From Bacillota bacterium (GTDB lineage: Bacteria > Bacillota > Clostridia > DSM-8532), in NCBI GenBank assembly GCA_023415205.1, contig JAEZLR010000011.1:1-64000 (forward strand): 64,000 nt of DNA, read 5' to 3'. A program made the translations under genes and the position numbers. Shown here one piece after another: positions 51,658-59,058 of this stretch; position 1 is the first letter of the stretch; every line of letters starts with the position of its first letter. Below the pieces are notes generated by a model. The model saw only the letters and a list, made by a program, of their open reading frames with translations, was not told the origin of the DNA and did no database searches.

Positions 51658-52345
51658 GCGCTTTTTGCTGATTGATTTTGATACCCGGTCCCATGGTGGA
51701 GGTAACGGTAACGCTCCTCAGATACTGACCCTTTGCAGCCGAAGGCTTTGCCTTGACAACAGCATCAATAAGGGTATGGAAGTTGTCATGGAGCTTTTCG
51801 GTTCCAAAGGAAACCTTGCCAATGGGACAATGGATAATATTTGTCTTATCCAAACGGTATTCAATTTTACCGGCTTTAATATCAGCGATTGCCTTTGCAA
51901 TATCCATGGTAACGGTACCGGCCTTAGGATTAGGCATCAGGCCCTTAGGACCCAAAACACGACCCAGACGACCCACAACGCCCATCATATCAGGAGTTGC
52001 AACAACCACATCAAATTCAAACCAGTTTTCCTTTTGGATCTTGTTTACGAGATCCTCGGAGCCAACATAGTCAGCACCATTCTGCTCTGCCTCGGTAGCT
52101 TTATCTCCTTTTGCGAAAACCAAAACACGAACAGTTTTACCGGTACCATGCGGCAGAACCACCGCACCTCTGACCTGTTGATCAGCGTGACGAGAGTCAA
52201 CACCGAGCTTAATGTGCGCTTCAACAGTCTCGTCAAACTTTGCGGGAGCTGCTTTTTGCACTAAGTCCATTGCCTCTACTGGCTCATACAATCTTGTTCT
52301 ATCAACAAGCTTGAGACTCTCAAGATATTTCTTGCCTCTCTTCAT
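51650..52345 (-). CDS. rplA: Ribosomal protein L1
   Basis: A 231-residue protein of the 50S L1 stalk, also a translational regulator of the L11-L1 unit in many bacteria. Full family pattern: GKKYLESLKLVDRTRLYEP, VRGAVVLPHGTGKTVRVLVF, GVVGRLGRVLGPKGLMPNPK and SVTVTSTMGPGIKINQQKA. The spacer of 191 bases between it and rplK is longer than usual and highly structured. The stop region doubles as the -35 box of the rplJL promoter. ATG after AAGGAGTGAA. Confidence 0.97.
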   Translation of the reverse strand: MKRGKKYLESLKLVDRTRLYEPVEAMDLVQKAAPAKFDETVEAHIKLGVDSRHADQQVRGAVVLPHGTGKTVRVLVFAKGDKATEAEQNGADYVGSEDLVNKIQKENWFEFDVVVATPDMMGVVGRLGRVLGPKGLMPNPKAGTVTMDIAKAIADIKAGKIEYRLDKTNIIHCPIGKVSFGTEKLHDNFHTLIDAVVKAKPSAAKGQYLRSVTVTSTMGPGIKINQQKALD

Positions 52346-52418
52346 TTCATTTCACTCCTTAAGTGGTAAATAGTAGCGGGAATTCTCCCTCCCACGTGAG
52401 AAAAGATTGAAATACTAG

Positions 52419-52533
52419 TTCCGCTTTCTTCCTCAGCCAACACAATTAGCCGAGAGCGTTGAGTAAAACTTGGAGCGGAAGTCATGTTTCAACTTTCAGG
52501 GGTCTTGAAACGTTGAACGAATGTGTCATTCGT
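52419..52533 (-). other. Structured RNA spacer between rplK and rplA
   Basis: Four inverted repeats fill the 191-bp spacer: ACGAATG/CATTCGT (52517-52533), GTTTCAA/TTGAAAC (52486-52511), and a long-range TTCCGCT/AGCGGAA pair (52419-52425 and 52474-52480) enclosing CTCAGC/GCCGAG (52432-52454). None ends in a U-run. It could be an L1-responsive site or an mRNA processing element; it does not match a leader I can name. Confidence 0.5.
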
Positions 52534-52536
52534 TTC

Positions 52537-52962
52537 CTAGTCAACAACAACGACGCCCATGCTTCTAGCTGTTCCAGCAACCATGCTCATAGCAGTTTCA
52601 ACACTGCCTGCATTAAGGTCGGGCATTTTCAGCTCAGCAATCTTTCTTACATCTTCCTTGGTGATCTTGGCTACCTTTTCCTTATGAGGCTTTGCAGATC
52701 CGCTTTCGATCTTGCACGCCTTCTTAATCAGAACGGCAGCAGGGGGAGTCTTTGTAATAAACGTAAATGAACGGTCGCTGTAAACCGTGATAACGACCGG
52801 AATAACCAACCCAACATCCTTCGCGGTTCTTTCATTGAACTCCTTACAGAATCCCATGATATTAACGCCATGCTGGCCAAGGGCTGGTCCAACCGGTGGT
52901 GCAGGGGTTGCCTTACCTGCATTGAGCTGTAATTTTACATAGCCCGAAACTTTCTTTGCCAT
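52537..52962 (-). CDS. rplK: Ribosomal protein L11
   Basis: A 141-residue 50S protein at the GTPase-associated centre. N-terminal domain GYVKLQLNAGKATPAPPVGP and ALGQHGVNIMGFCKEFN; C-terminal rRNA-binding domain with KITKEDVRKIAELKMPDLNA and GTARSMGVVV. Follows nusG by 76 bases. ATG after GGGAGGTGGACTAAAA. Confidence 0.97.
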   Translation of the reverse strand: MAKKVSGYVKLQLNAGKATPAPPVGPALGQHGVNIMGFCKEFNERTAKDVGLVIPVVITVYSDRSFTFITKTPPAAVLIKKACKIESGSAKPHKEKVAKITKEDVRKIAELKMPDLNAGSVETAMSMVAGTARSMGVVVVD

Positions 52963-53038
52963 TTTTAGTCCACCTCCCAGTAATCTTGCCTGAATTAACA
53001 GGTCTATAATCCATAGCCTTAGCTAAAGAATTATCCAA

Positions 53039-53557
53039 TTAAAGCTTTTGAATCTGAATAAATTCCAACTCCACCGGAGTCTCTCTGCCGAACATTGAAA
53101 CCATAACACGAACCTTTTTCTTATCCATGCTGATTTCTTCGACCGTACCAATGAAGCTTTCAAGCGGTCCATCTATGACCCGGACGCTATCGCCCACCTC
53201 ATAGTCCACAACCGTCTCAAACTGTTCAACGCCCATCATCCGAACTTCATCTTCCGATAAGGGAACAGGCTTGGAGCCGGGGCCTACAAATCCGGTAACC
53301 CCTCGGGTATTTCGCACCACGTACCAGGAATCATCGGACATGATCATCTTTACAAGCACGTAGCCGGGGAATACCTTTTTAAGTGTCGCTTTCTTCTTGC
53401 CATCCTTTATTTCGATCTGCTCTTCCATGGGAACAACCACATCAAGAATAAAGTCCTGCATCTTTCTGTTTTCTACAATCTTTTCAATGTTGGCCTTTAC
53501 CTTATTCTCATAACCGGAATAGGTATGGACAACATACCATCTTGCTTCCTCTGTCAT
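53039..53557 (-). CDS. nusG: Transcription termination/antitermination factor NusG
   Basis: A 172-residue factor that binds RNA polymerase and couples transcription to translation. NGN domain (ARWYVVHTYSGYENKVKANI, VFPGYVLVKMIMSDDSWYVV, TRGVTGFVG) and C-terminal KOW domain (VGDSVRVIDGPLESFIGTVE). It lies between secE and rplK in the standard order. The ATG follows a GGAG-type site. Confidence 0.97.
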   Translation of the reverse strand: MTEEARWYVVHTYSGYENKVKANIEKIVENRKMQDFILDVVVPMEEQIEIKDGKKKATLKKVFPGYVLVKMIMSDDSWYVVRNTRGVTGFVGPGSKPVPLSEDEVRMMGVEQFETVVDYEVGDSVRVIDGPLESFIGTVEEISMDKKKVRVMVSMFGRETPVELEFIQIQKL

Positions 53558-53605
53558 ACTTCTTAAGCGGAGACTTAATCTCCAGCCCTCCTTTTATCTT
53601 CTTGG

Positions 53606-53815
53606 TTACTGCCCGAAAACAGCTCTGAAGATAAGGCCAAGACCAAAATCTGCAATCCAAACAACAACACCTATTAAAAGGCATGCAGCAAATACAACGA
53701 GGGTATTGTTAATCAATTGTTGTCTGGTAGGCCAAATAACCTTTTTCATTTCCATACGGATTTCTTTAAAGAACCTACCCGTACGTTGGCTGAATTTTTC
53801 TTTTTGTTCAGTCAT
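53606..53815 (-). CDS. secE: Preprotein translocase subunit SecE
   Basis: A 69-residue single-helix subunit of the SecYEG channel. A basic, amphipathic start (GRFFKEIRMEMKKVIWPTRQ, the conserved KKVIWPT box) leads to one membrane helix (about 38-60, TLVVFAACLLIGVVVWIADF). ATG at 53815 follows GGGGAGTTGTCACCT; the 22-residue upstream extension runs through the rpmG stop and is rejected. Confidence 0.95.
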   Translation of the reverse strand: MTEQKEKFSQRTGRFFKEIRMEMKKVIWPTRQQLINNTLVVFAACLLIGVVVWIADFGLGLIFRAVFGQ

Positions 53816-53835
53816 AGGTGACAACTCCCCGTTTT

Positions 53836-53985
53836 TTATTTGGTTTCCTTGTGGGCTGTGTGTTTGCGGCAGAATCTGCAATATTTGTTCATTTCCAGTC
53901 TGTCAGGGTCATTTTTCTTATTCTTCTTGGTATCATAATTTCTCTGCTTGCATTCAGTACAAGCCATGGTGATTCTGACTCTCAT
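53836..53985 (-). CDS. rpmG: Ribosomal protein L33
   Basis: A 49-residue 50S protein of the zinc-binding type: two CxxC pairs (ACTECKQRNY and YCRFCRKHT) with the basic TKKNKKNDPDRLEMNKY between. It sits in the canonical rpmG-secE-nusG order, 20 bases before secE. ATG after AGGAGTGTTCCAA. Too short for routine ORF lists, but unambiguous. Confidence 0.95.
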   Translation of the reverse strand: MRVRITMACTECKQRNYDTKKNKKNDPDRLEMNKYCRFCRKHTAHKETK

Positions 53986-54053
53986 TTGGAACACTCCTAT
54001 GCTATCAACTGATTCATTTTTGCATAAAAAAAAACGCTGTCAAAGCAATAAAA

Positions 54054-54083
54054 AGAATAACATACCTGAATATCAAAAGTCAA
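54054..54083 (-). promoter_or_regulatory. Promoter of the rpmG-secE-nusG unit
   Basis: On the minus strand TTGACT (54083-54078), 18 bases and TATTCT (54059-54054). A second TTGACA closer to the gene lacks a good -10 box. Confidence 0.6.
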
Positions 54084-54171
54084 GCTTTTACTAAAAAAAG
54101 TCTGATTGAAAGGCTCTTACCGAGTATACTTAAACAAATGTATCATAATAGTGTGAATATCATCGATAGCT

Positions 54172-54208
54172 CCTGCAGGCAGAAGGCCTATCACCCTCCG
54201 CCTGCAGG
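54172..54208. repeat. 9-bp inverted repeat downstream of secF
   Basis: CCTGCAGGC (54172-54180) and GCCTGCAGG (54200-54208) form a stem with a 19-base loop. No U-run follows on the secF strand, so it may be a mRNA-stabilising hairpin or a weak terminator. The rest of the 54.0-54.25 kb spacer shows only the rpmG promoter. Confidence 0.5.
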
Positions 54209-54246
54209 ACATTGAATACAACGGGTAGCATTTAAGCTATCAGTAT

Positions 54247-55188
54247 TTATTTCAACGCCACTCTTTTCTTTCTTTCCTTCCAAACCAACCACAGCGGTGA
54301 AGCAATGAAGATGGTGGAGTATACACCTGTAATAACACCAATGAGCAGTGAGAAGCTGAAATCCTTCAGTGATCCAATATTATTAACCACGGAGAAAACC
54401 AACAGAACCACAATACAGATCAACGTGGTCACCATGGTGTTGATAGAACGGGAAAGGGATTGGTGGATGCTCACATTGACGATGCTCCCAAGATCGGACT
54501 TTTTCATGAGGCTGGTGTTCTCACGAATTCTGTCATACACCACCACAGTGTCATTCATGGAGTAACCGATGACTGTCAGTATGGTCGCAATAAAGATATC
54601 GTTCAAAGGCAGCTTAAAGACAACATAAATACCAAACATAACCCCGGTGTCATGCAATAGAGCAAGAATTGCGCATACTGCCGCAGAAAACCCGCTCAAA
54701 ACACTGAAACGCCAGGCCACATAGAAGAGAATAAGCAGGGAGGAAATCACGACTGCCAGAATACCTTTCTCAAGGGTCTCTTTACCGATGGTGGGGGTGA
54801 TGCTGACATTCTCATTCCTTTGACTGTCCATCTTGACCGGGAAATTCTGAGAGATTATTTCCTTGACCTTATCCTCTTCTTCACGGGTCAAAGGCTCATT
54901 GCCTGCAATGTCGATACGAAGCATATCAATAGAGGCAGTATTGGCCTCCGCACTGTAGGTTTTTGTGATGCTGGCCACAACCTTCTTATTGATGCTCTGT
55001 TCAACCAGCTCCCCTGCCTTGTTGGGATCAATCTCCCCCAGGGTCTCGATCATCATACGGGTACCCCCCTTGAAGCTGATGTCAAGGGTCACACCGTTAA
55101 TGACAAGCATTATGGCAAAAAATACAAACAAGGCTATACTGAAGCCAAAAGCATACTTCTTGTTCTTAACAAAATCATACCGCCTCAC
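54247..55188 (-). CDS. secF: Protein translocase subunit SecF
   Basis: A 313-residue membrane protein that works with SecD to pull exported proteins using the ion gradient. Six helices; the first outer domain begins DISFKGGTRMMIETLGEIDP, and the core helices carry VIGYSMNDTVVVYDRIREN with the conserved Asp and Arg. The GTG start (GGGAGGTAAGACAA before it) overlaps the secD end by 14 bases. Confidence 0.95.
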   Translation of the reverse strand: MRRYDFVKNKKYAFGFSIALFVFFAIMLVINGVTLDISFKGGTRMMIETLGEIDPNKAGELVEQSINKKVVASITKTYSAEANTASIDMLRIDIAGNEPLTREEEDKVKEIISQNFPVKMDSQRNENVSITPTIGKETLEKGILAVVISSLLILFYVAWRFSVLSGFSAAVCAILALLHDTGVMFGIYVVFKLPLNDIFIATILTVIGYSMNDTVVVYDRIRENTSLMKKSDLGSIVNVSIHQSLSRSINTMVTTLICIVVLLVFSVVNNIGSLKDFSFSLLIGVITGVYSTIFIASPLWLVWKERKKRVALK

Positions 55189-56512
55189 TTGTCTTACCTC
55201 CCTTCACGTTCTTCACGCCAAATAACCACTTATTCTTTGCAAAGCCAAAGGCTGAAACACCCTGGAGCATCATCTTGGAAGCGGTTACTGCAGAGAAGAA
55301 GCTGAACAGTGTTCCGAAGAACAGGGTCACACCGAAGCCTCTCACAGCACCCGAACCAAGGACATAAAGAATAACCGCGGTAATGATGGTCGTCACATTA
55401 GAGTCCAGAATAGCCACATAGGCACGTTTGAAACCTGCGTCAATAGCAGCTCTCAAGGTCTTGCCACTCTTTAACTCTTCCTTGATACGCTCGAAAATAA
55501 TAACGTTACCATCAATACTCATACCGATAGAAAGGATGATACCTCCGATACCGGGAAGGGTTACCGATATGTTAAAGTTGGATAGAACTAATATCTGTAA
55601 AGCCATTAAACCGCACAATGCAAAGACCGAAATCAATCCGGGCAGGCGGTAGTAAAGAATCATGAAAATACAGACCAGAATAAAGGCGATAATACCGGCC
55701 TGAACAGCCACATCCAGCGCTCCCTTACCCAATTGGGCACTGATGGAGTCAACCTTGACAGGCTCAAGCTTGGTGGGCAATGCACCGAAACGGATTTTAT
55801 CGGCAAGAGCCTTGGCACTTTCATAGGTAAACCTGCCGGAGATAGTCGCTTCGGAGGTGGTGATCCGCTCATTGACGGTAGGCGCCGATAAGCACATCTC
55901 ATCCATAAAAATGGCTATTCTCTTGCCAACCAAACGCCCTGTGGCCTCAGTAAATTTTTCAACACCTGTGGGCTTTAACTCAAGGAGAATTTGGTAGTTC
56001 CCACTCTGGTCCTGATAAGTGGAGGCTGATTTGACATCCTCACCCGTTAAAACGATTCTTTTGGTGGGCACAAGCAAGCTTGCGTCAGTATATTGATCCT
56101 CGTCATTTACTTCCTGGAAGGTTAATGACCCAGTACTGCCCAGCTCGTCCAAAGCCTTTCTGGGATCAAACTCGGTTTCATTGGTCGCCCATGGAATATC
56201 AATGACCAGGCGGTTGTTGGTGGAGTCCACATTAATGCTCTTATCAAAAATACCCTGAGCATCCAATCGGGCTTCGATAATCTGACGGGCACTGGCTAAG
56301 TCCTGGGCCACATCTCTACCGGCAGAGCCTTCGGGATAGATAGGCTCCATAATAGCACTGATACCACCCCGGATATCAATACCTGTTCTGATTTCGTTAA
56401 CACCCTTGACGATTCTTGAATTCTCTGGTCCAAGGCCTGTGAAAGCAAGCCAACACAAAATTGCGATGACAAGGACAACAGCAAAGAGTTTGAATGTCCT
56501 ATTATCGTTCAT
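55175..56512 (-). CDS. secD: Protein translocase subunit SecD
   Basis: A 445-residue membrane protein, partner of SecF. GIDIRGGISAIMEP opens the large outer domain (about 35-260), followed by five helices with GIGGIILSIGMSIDGNVIIF and DSNVTTIITAVILY. The ATG at 56512 is preceded by AAGGAGG at nine bases, so the seven residues upstream in frame are not used. A strong promoter is visible upstream. Confidence 0.95.
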   Translation of the reverse strand: MNDNRTFKLFAVVLVIAILCWLAFTGLGPENSRIVKGVNEIRTGIDIRGGISAIMEPIYPEGSAGRDVAQDLASARQIIEARLDAQGIFDKSINVDSTNNRLVIDIPWATNETEFDPRKALDELGSTGSLTFQEVNDEDQYTDASLLVPTKRIVLTGEDVKSASTYQDQSGNYQILLELKPTGVEKFTEATGRLVGKRIAIFMDEMCLSAPTVNERITTSEATISGRFTYESAKALADKIRFGALPTKLEPVKVDSISAQLGKGALDVAVQAGIIAFILVCIFMILYYRLPGLISVFALCGLMALQILVLSNFNISVTLPGIGGIILSIGMSIDGNVIIFERIKEELKSGKTLRAAIDAGFKRAYVAILDSNVTTIITAVILYVLGSGAVRGFGVTLFFGTLFSFFSAVTASKMMLQGVSAFGFAKNKWLFGVKNVKGGKTSEAV

Positions 56513-56556
56513 GGAGAGCTTCCTCCTTCTCATTCTACATTTTAACCACTTTTAGT

Positions 56557-56586
56557 ATTATAAAGCTTGTCTATTGGGAGAGTCAA
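56557..56586 (-). promoter_or_regulatory. Promoter of secDF
   Basis: On the minus strand TTGACT (56586-56581), 18 bases and TATAAT (56562-56557). The start point near 56550 gives a leader of about 38 nt. Confidence 0.75.
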
Positions 56587-56640
56587 CAAAAGACAGAAAA
56601 TACATTCCGCCGCATTAAATTCTGTGAGCTCTCACCGACA

Positions 56641-57153
56641 TTATTTGTTTTCTTGACGATATTGAGCGGAAAGTCTTACATATTCCTGGGCGTTTTTGAT
56701 ATTTCCCTCAATTTGCGCTTCCGAGAGAGGCTTGATGACTTTGGCCGGCATGCCCATCACCAGGGAGCCATCCGGAATCTCAGTATGAGGCGTCACAACA
56801 GCCCCGGCTCCTATCAGACAATTCTTCCCGATTTTCACATGGTCAAGAATGATAGCCCCCATACCAATGAGCGAATTGTCTCCAATACTACAGCTATGAA
56901 GCACCACCCGGTGGCCTATGGTTACATTCTTTCCGATCGCAACGGGAACGCCCTGGGTATTATGAACCGATGAGACATCCTGTATATTGCTGTTTTCCCC
57001 GACAATGATCTGGCCGATATCCCCGCGAAGCACTGCATTATCCCAGATACTTGCGTTCTTTCCCAGCACCACATCCCCAATAATCTGGGCACTCTCGGCC
57101 ACATAGGCTGATTCATCCACTTGAGGGGATTTTCCATTAAAGCTTCTGATCAT
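56641..57153 (-). CDS. Gamma-carbonic anhydrase-like hexapeptide protein (YrdA/PaaY type)
   Basis: A 170-residue left-handed beta-helix protein with hexapeptide repeats (IIGDVVLGKNASIWDNAVLR and IGKNVTIGHRVVLHSCSIGD) and the metal-binding His residues in VHNTQGVPV, IGHRVVLHSC (residues about 68, 85 and 90), as in gamma-class carbonic anhydrases. Many members have no shown carbonic anhydrase activity. The C-terminal helix matches the family. Close to the SCIFF maturase gene on the same strand (30 bp), with which it may be co-transcribed. Confidence 0.9.
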   Translation of the reverse strand: MIRSFNGKSPQVDESAYVAESAQIIGDVVLGKNASIWDNAVLRGDIGQIIVGENSNIQDVSSVHNTQGVPVAIGKNVTIGHRVVLHSCSIGDNSLIGMGAIILDHVKIGKNCLIGAGAVVTPHTEIPDGSLVMGMPAKVIKPLSEAQIEGNIKNAQEYVRLSAQYRQENK

Positions 57154-57183
57154 ACGTCTCTCCCTTCCTCATTTCTCTTTCGT

Positions 57184-58542
57184 TTAATCCATACCAGCTT
57201 CCCGGGACTTTATCCAAAGAGCGCATTCCACACGTTTCTTTTCAAGCTCGCAGCCTATGTCATAAGGCACTCTGATGTCCTTATTGAACTGCCATGCATT
57301 GGCGGCACAGCCCCCGCTGCAATAGAACTTTGCCCAGCAGGCATTGCATTCGGGCTTGGTATACACATTGGTCTCAATAAAAGTATCCCTTACAGGGTTC
57401 TCATTTAATCCTTTATAAAGGTTACCCAGCAGAAATTCCTGCTGGCCCACAAATTGATGACAGGGGTAAAGATCCCCTTCAGGAGTAACGGCCAGGTATT
57501 CGGTTCCCGAGCCGCATCCCCTTAAGCGTTTAGCCACACAAGGCCCTCCCTCAAGGTCTACCATGAAGTGAAAGAAATTGAACCATTGTCCGTTTTTTCT
57601 GCGGTCGGCATATTCCCAGGCAAGGCGCTCGTACTCCCGACAGGCTTCCTCCAGGTCTTCTTTGCGGATATCTAATCCGGAATCCTTGGCGGCTACCACC
57701 GGTTCAACAGATATTTGCTCAAAGCCCAAATCGGCAAGATGGAGCACATCTGCACCAAAATCCAGATTTTTACGGGTAAAGGTTCCCCGTACATAATAGT
57801 TTTCGCCCTTTCTTTCCTCCACCATTTTCTTAGCCAAAGGCACGATTCGATCATAGCAGCCTGTTCCATCCACTCTTTTTCGCACGTCATCATTAATCTG
57901 CTTGCGCCCATCTAGGCTAAGAACCACATTGTGCATATGCTCGTTGATAAAATTCCGTTTTTCTTCATCCAACAGGAGTACGTTGGTGGTTATGGTAAAG
58001 CGGAAATTTTTCTGGGCCTCTCGCTCCTTTTCACGGGCATAAAAAACAATGCCCTTCACCACGTCAAAGTTCATGAGTGGCTCTCCCCCAAAGAAGTCCA
58101 CCTCAAGATTTCTGCGGTTCCCGGAGTTCTCTATCAGAAAATCAATGGCTTTCTTCCCCACCTCAAGGCTCATCATGGAGCGTGCCCCCAGGTATTCACC
58201 TGTGCCGGCAAAGCAATAGCTGCACCGGAGATTGCAGTCATGGGCAATATGCAGGCACAAAGCCTTTACCACAGTCTGCTTGGTCCACAGGGGAACAAAA
58301 TCCGTATAGGGATCATGGGTAAATAGCAGGTGATTTTCTTTCAATGCCTCAATTTCCTGGCGGGCTTCATCAAGTGCGGACTGGTCATAGCCGGCTAACC
58401 CCTTAAGCTTCTCCGGGTCCAGCACCCCCGTCCCATCATAGCATTGAAGGACCTCAAAGGCCGTATCATCCAAAACATGCACAGCTCCGCTGTTGATATC
58501 CAAAACAATATTCTCGCCATGCATCTTGTAGGCATGTATCAT
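57184..58542 (-). CDS. scfB: SCIFF peptide maturase, radical SAM/SPASM thioether-forming enzyme
   Basis: A 452-residue radical SAM enzyme that installs thioether (sactipeptide/ranthipeptide-type) cross-links in the SCIFF peptide. An N-terminal peptide-binding (RRE-like) region (1-90) precedes the CxxxCxxC cluster site (C103, C107, C110), and the SPASM region at the C terminus holds CGSGTEYLAVTPEGDLYPC and ECNACWAKFYCSGGC. The SCIFF gene lies upstream, with a hairpin terminator between them that probably lowers enzyme levels relative to peptide. Its start ATG lies 19 bases after the terminator stem. Confidence 0.95.
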   Translation of the reverse strand: MIHAYKMHGENIVLDINSGAVHVLDDTAFEVLQCYDGTGVLDPEKLKGLAGYDQSALDEARQEIEALKENHLLFTHDPYTDFVPLWTKQTVVKALCLHIAHDCNLRCSYCFAGTGEYLGARSMMSLEVGKKAIDFLIENSGNRRNLEVDFFGGEPLMNFDVVKGIVFYAREKEREAQKNFRFTITTNVLLLDEEKRNFINEHMHNVVLSLDGRKQINDDVRKRVDGTGCYDRIVPLAKKMVEERKGENYYVRGTFTRKNLDFGADVLHLADLGFEQISVEPVVAAKDSGLDIRKEDLEEACREYERLAWEYADRRKNGQWFNFFHFMVDLEGGPCVAKRLRGCGSGTEYLAVTPEGDLYPCHQFVGQQEFLLGNLYKGLNENPVRDTFIETNVYTKPECNACWAKFYCSGGCAANAWQFNKDIRVPYDIGCELEKKRVECALWIKSREAGMD

Positions 58543-58560
58543 AATGATCCTCTCTTTTCA

Positions 58561-58587
58561 ATAAAAGAAGGGCTGCATTAGCCCTTC
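58561..58587 (-). terminator. Terminator between the SCIFF peptide and its maturase
   Basis: GAAGGGCT and AGCCCTTC (58567-58587) form an 8-bp stem followed by UUUU on the minus strand. Partial read-through would give more peptide than enzyme messages. Confidence 0.8.
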
Positions 58588-58704
58588 CACCGTTTAATTC
58601 CTTCTTTATTGCACCTTATGGCCCCCATGTTCTAACCATCCGTTCATGGACTAAAGCTTCTACCATCGTGTTAGCAATACGGTTGGTGAGCCAGGGAGAA
58701 AATA

Positions 58705-58845
58705 TTACTTTCTCTCGCATTTCTGGTTGGCAACTGTGCAGGAAGTCTTACATGCGGATTGGCAGGAAGTTTGACATTCGCCGCAGCCCGCTTTCTTGAT
58801 TTCCTTGTTGAGTGTTGAATGATTGATGGTCTTAATATGCTTCAT
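58705..58845 (-). CDS. scfA: SCIFF (six cysteines in forty-five) precursor peptide
   Basis: A 46-residue peptide starting MKHIKTINHSTLNKEIKKAG, with Cys at 21, 24, 28, 32, 36 and 43 and Thr/Ser between them as acceptors. It has the six cysteines and length that define the SCIFF family, nearly universal in Clostridia and matured by the enzyme encoded downstream. ATG after GGAGGTTTACGAAG. Its final role in the cell is not established. Confidence 0.95.
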   Translation of the reverse strand: MKHIKTINHSTLNKEIKKAGCGECQTSCQSACKTSCTVANQKCERK

Positions 58846-58880
58846 CTTCGTAAACCTCCATATCCATTTGATACCACAAC

Positions 58881-58909
58881 ATTATAGCATAAGGTTTTGC
58901 CTCTGGAAA
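58881..58909 (-). promoter_or_regulatory. Extended -10 promoter of scfA
   Basis: On the minus strand TGCTATAAT (TATAAT at 58886-58881) is an extended -10 element; a weak TTTCCA lies 17 bases upstream. The start point would be about 30 nt before the SCIFF start codon. Confidence 0.55.
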
Positions 58910-58938
58910 GCTCAAATAATGAATCTGTAATCTTTGTT

Positions 58939-59058
58939 CTATCCTTGTTTTGCTGCTTCAAAATCCTCGGGGAGACCCACTACGCCATTAACCGGTAAGG
59001 AGAAGGCAATGGTTTTTGCATCGGTGTGATACCCTTTTTGCTCTGCAATGGCCGTCAT
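58939..59058 (-). pseudogene. C-terminal half of a PII-like domain overlapping the RyR gene stop
   Basis: A 39-codon frame begins at ATG 59058, overlapping the stop of the RyR-domain gene (ATGA). It reads MTAIAEQKGYHT and then TIAFSLPVNGVVGLPEDFE, which matches the end of a PII-like domain (compare the end of the tandem PII protein at 10343). A PII chain needs about 100 residues, so the first 60 are missing. It is either a remnant left by deletion or an expressed short peptide; the former is more likely. Confidence 0.6.

Noticed and set aside
51665..52264. 199-codon plus-strand frame antisense to rplA
   Set aside because: rplA is certain on the minus strand; the antisense frame lacks a ribosome binding site and family match.
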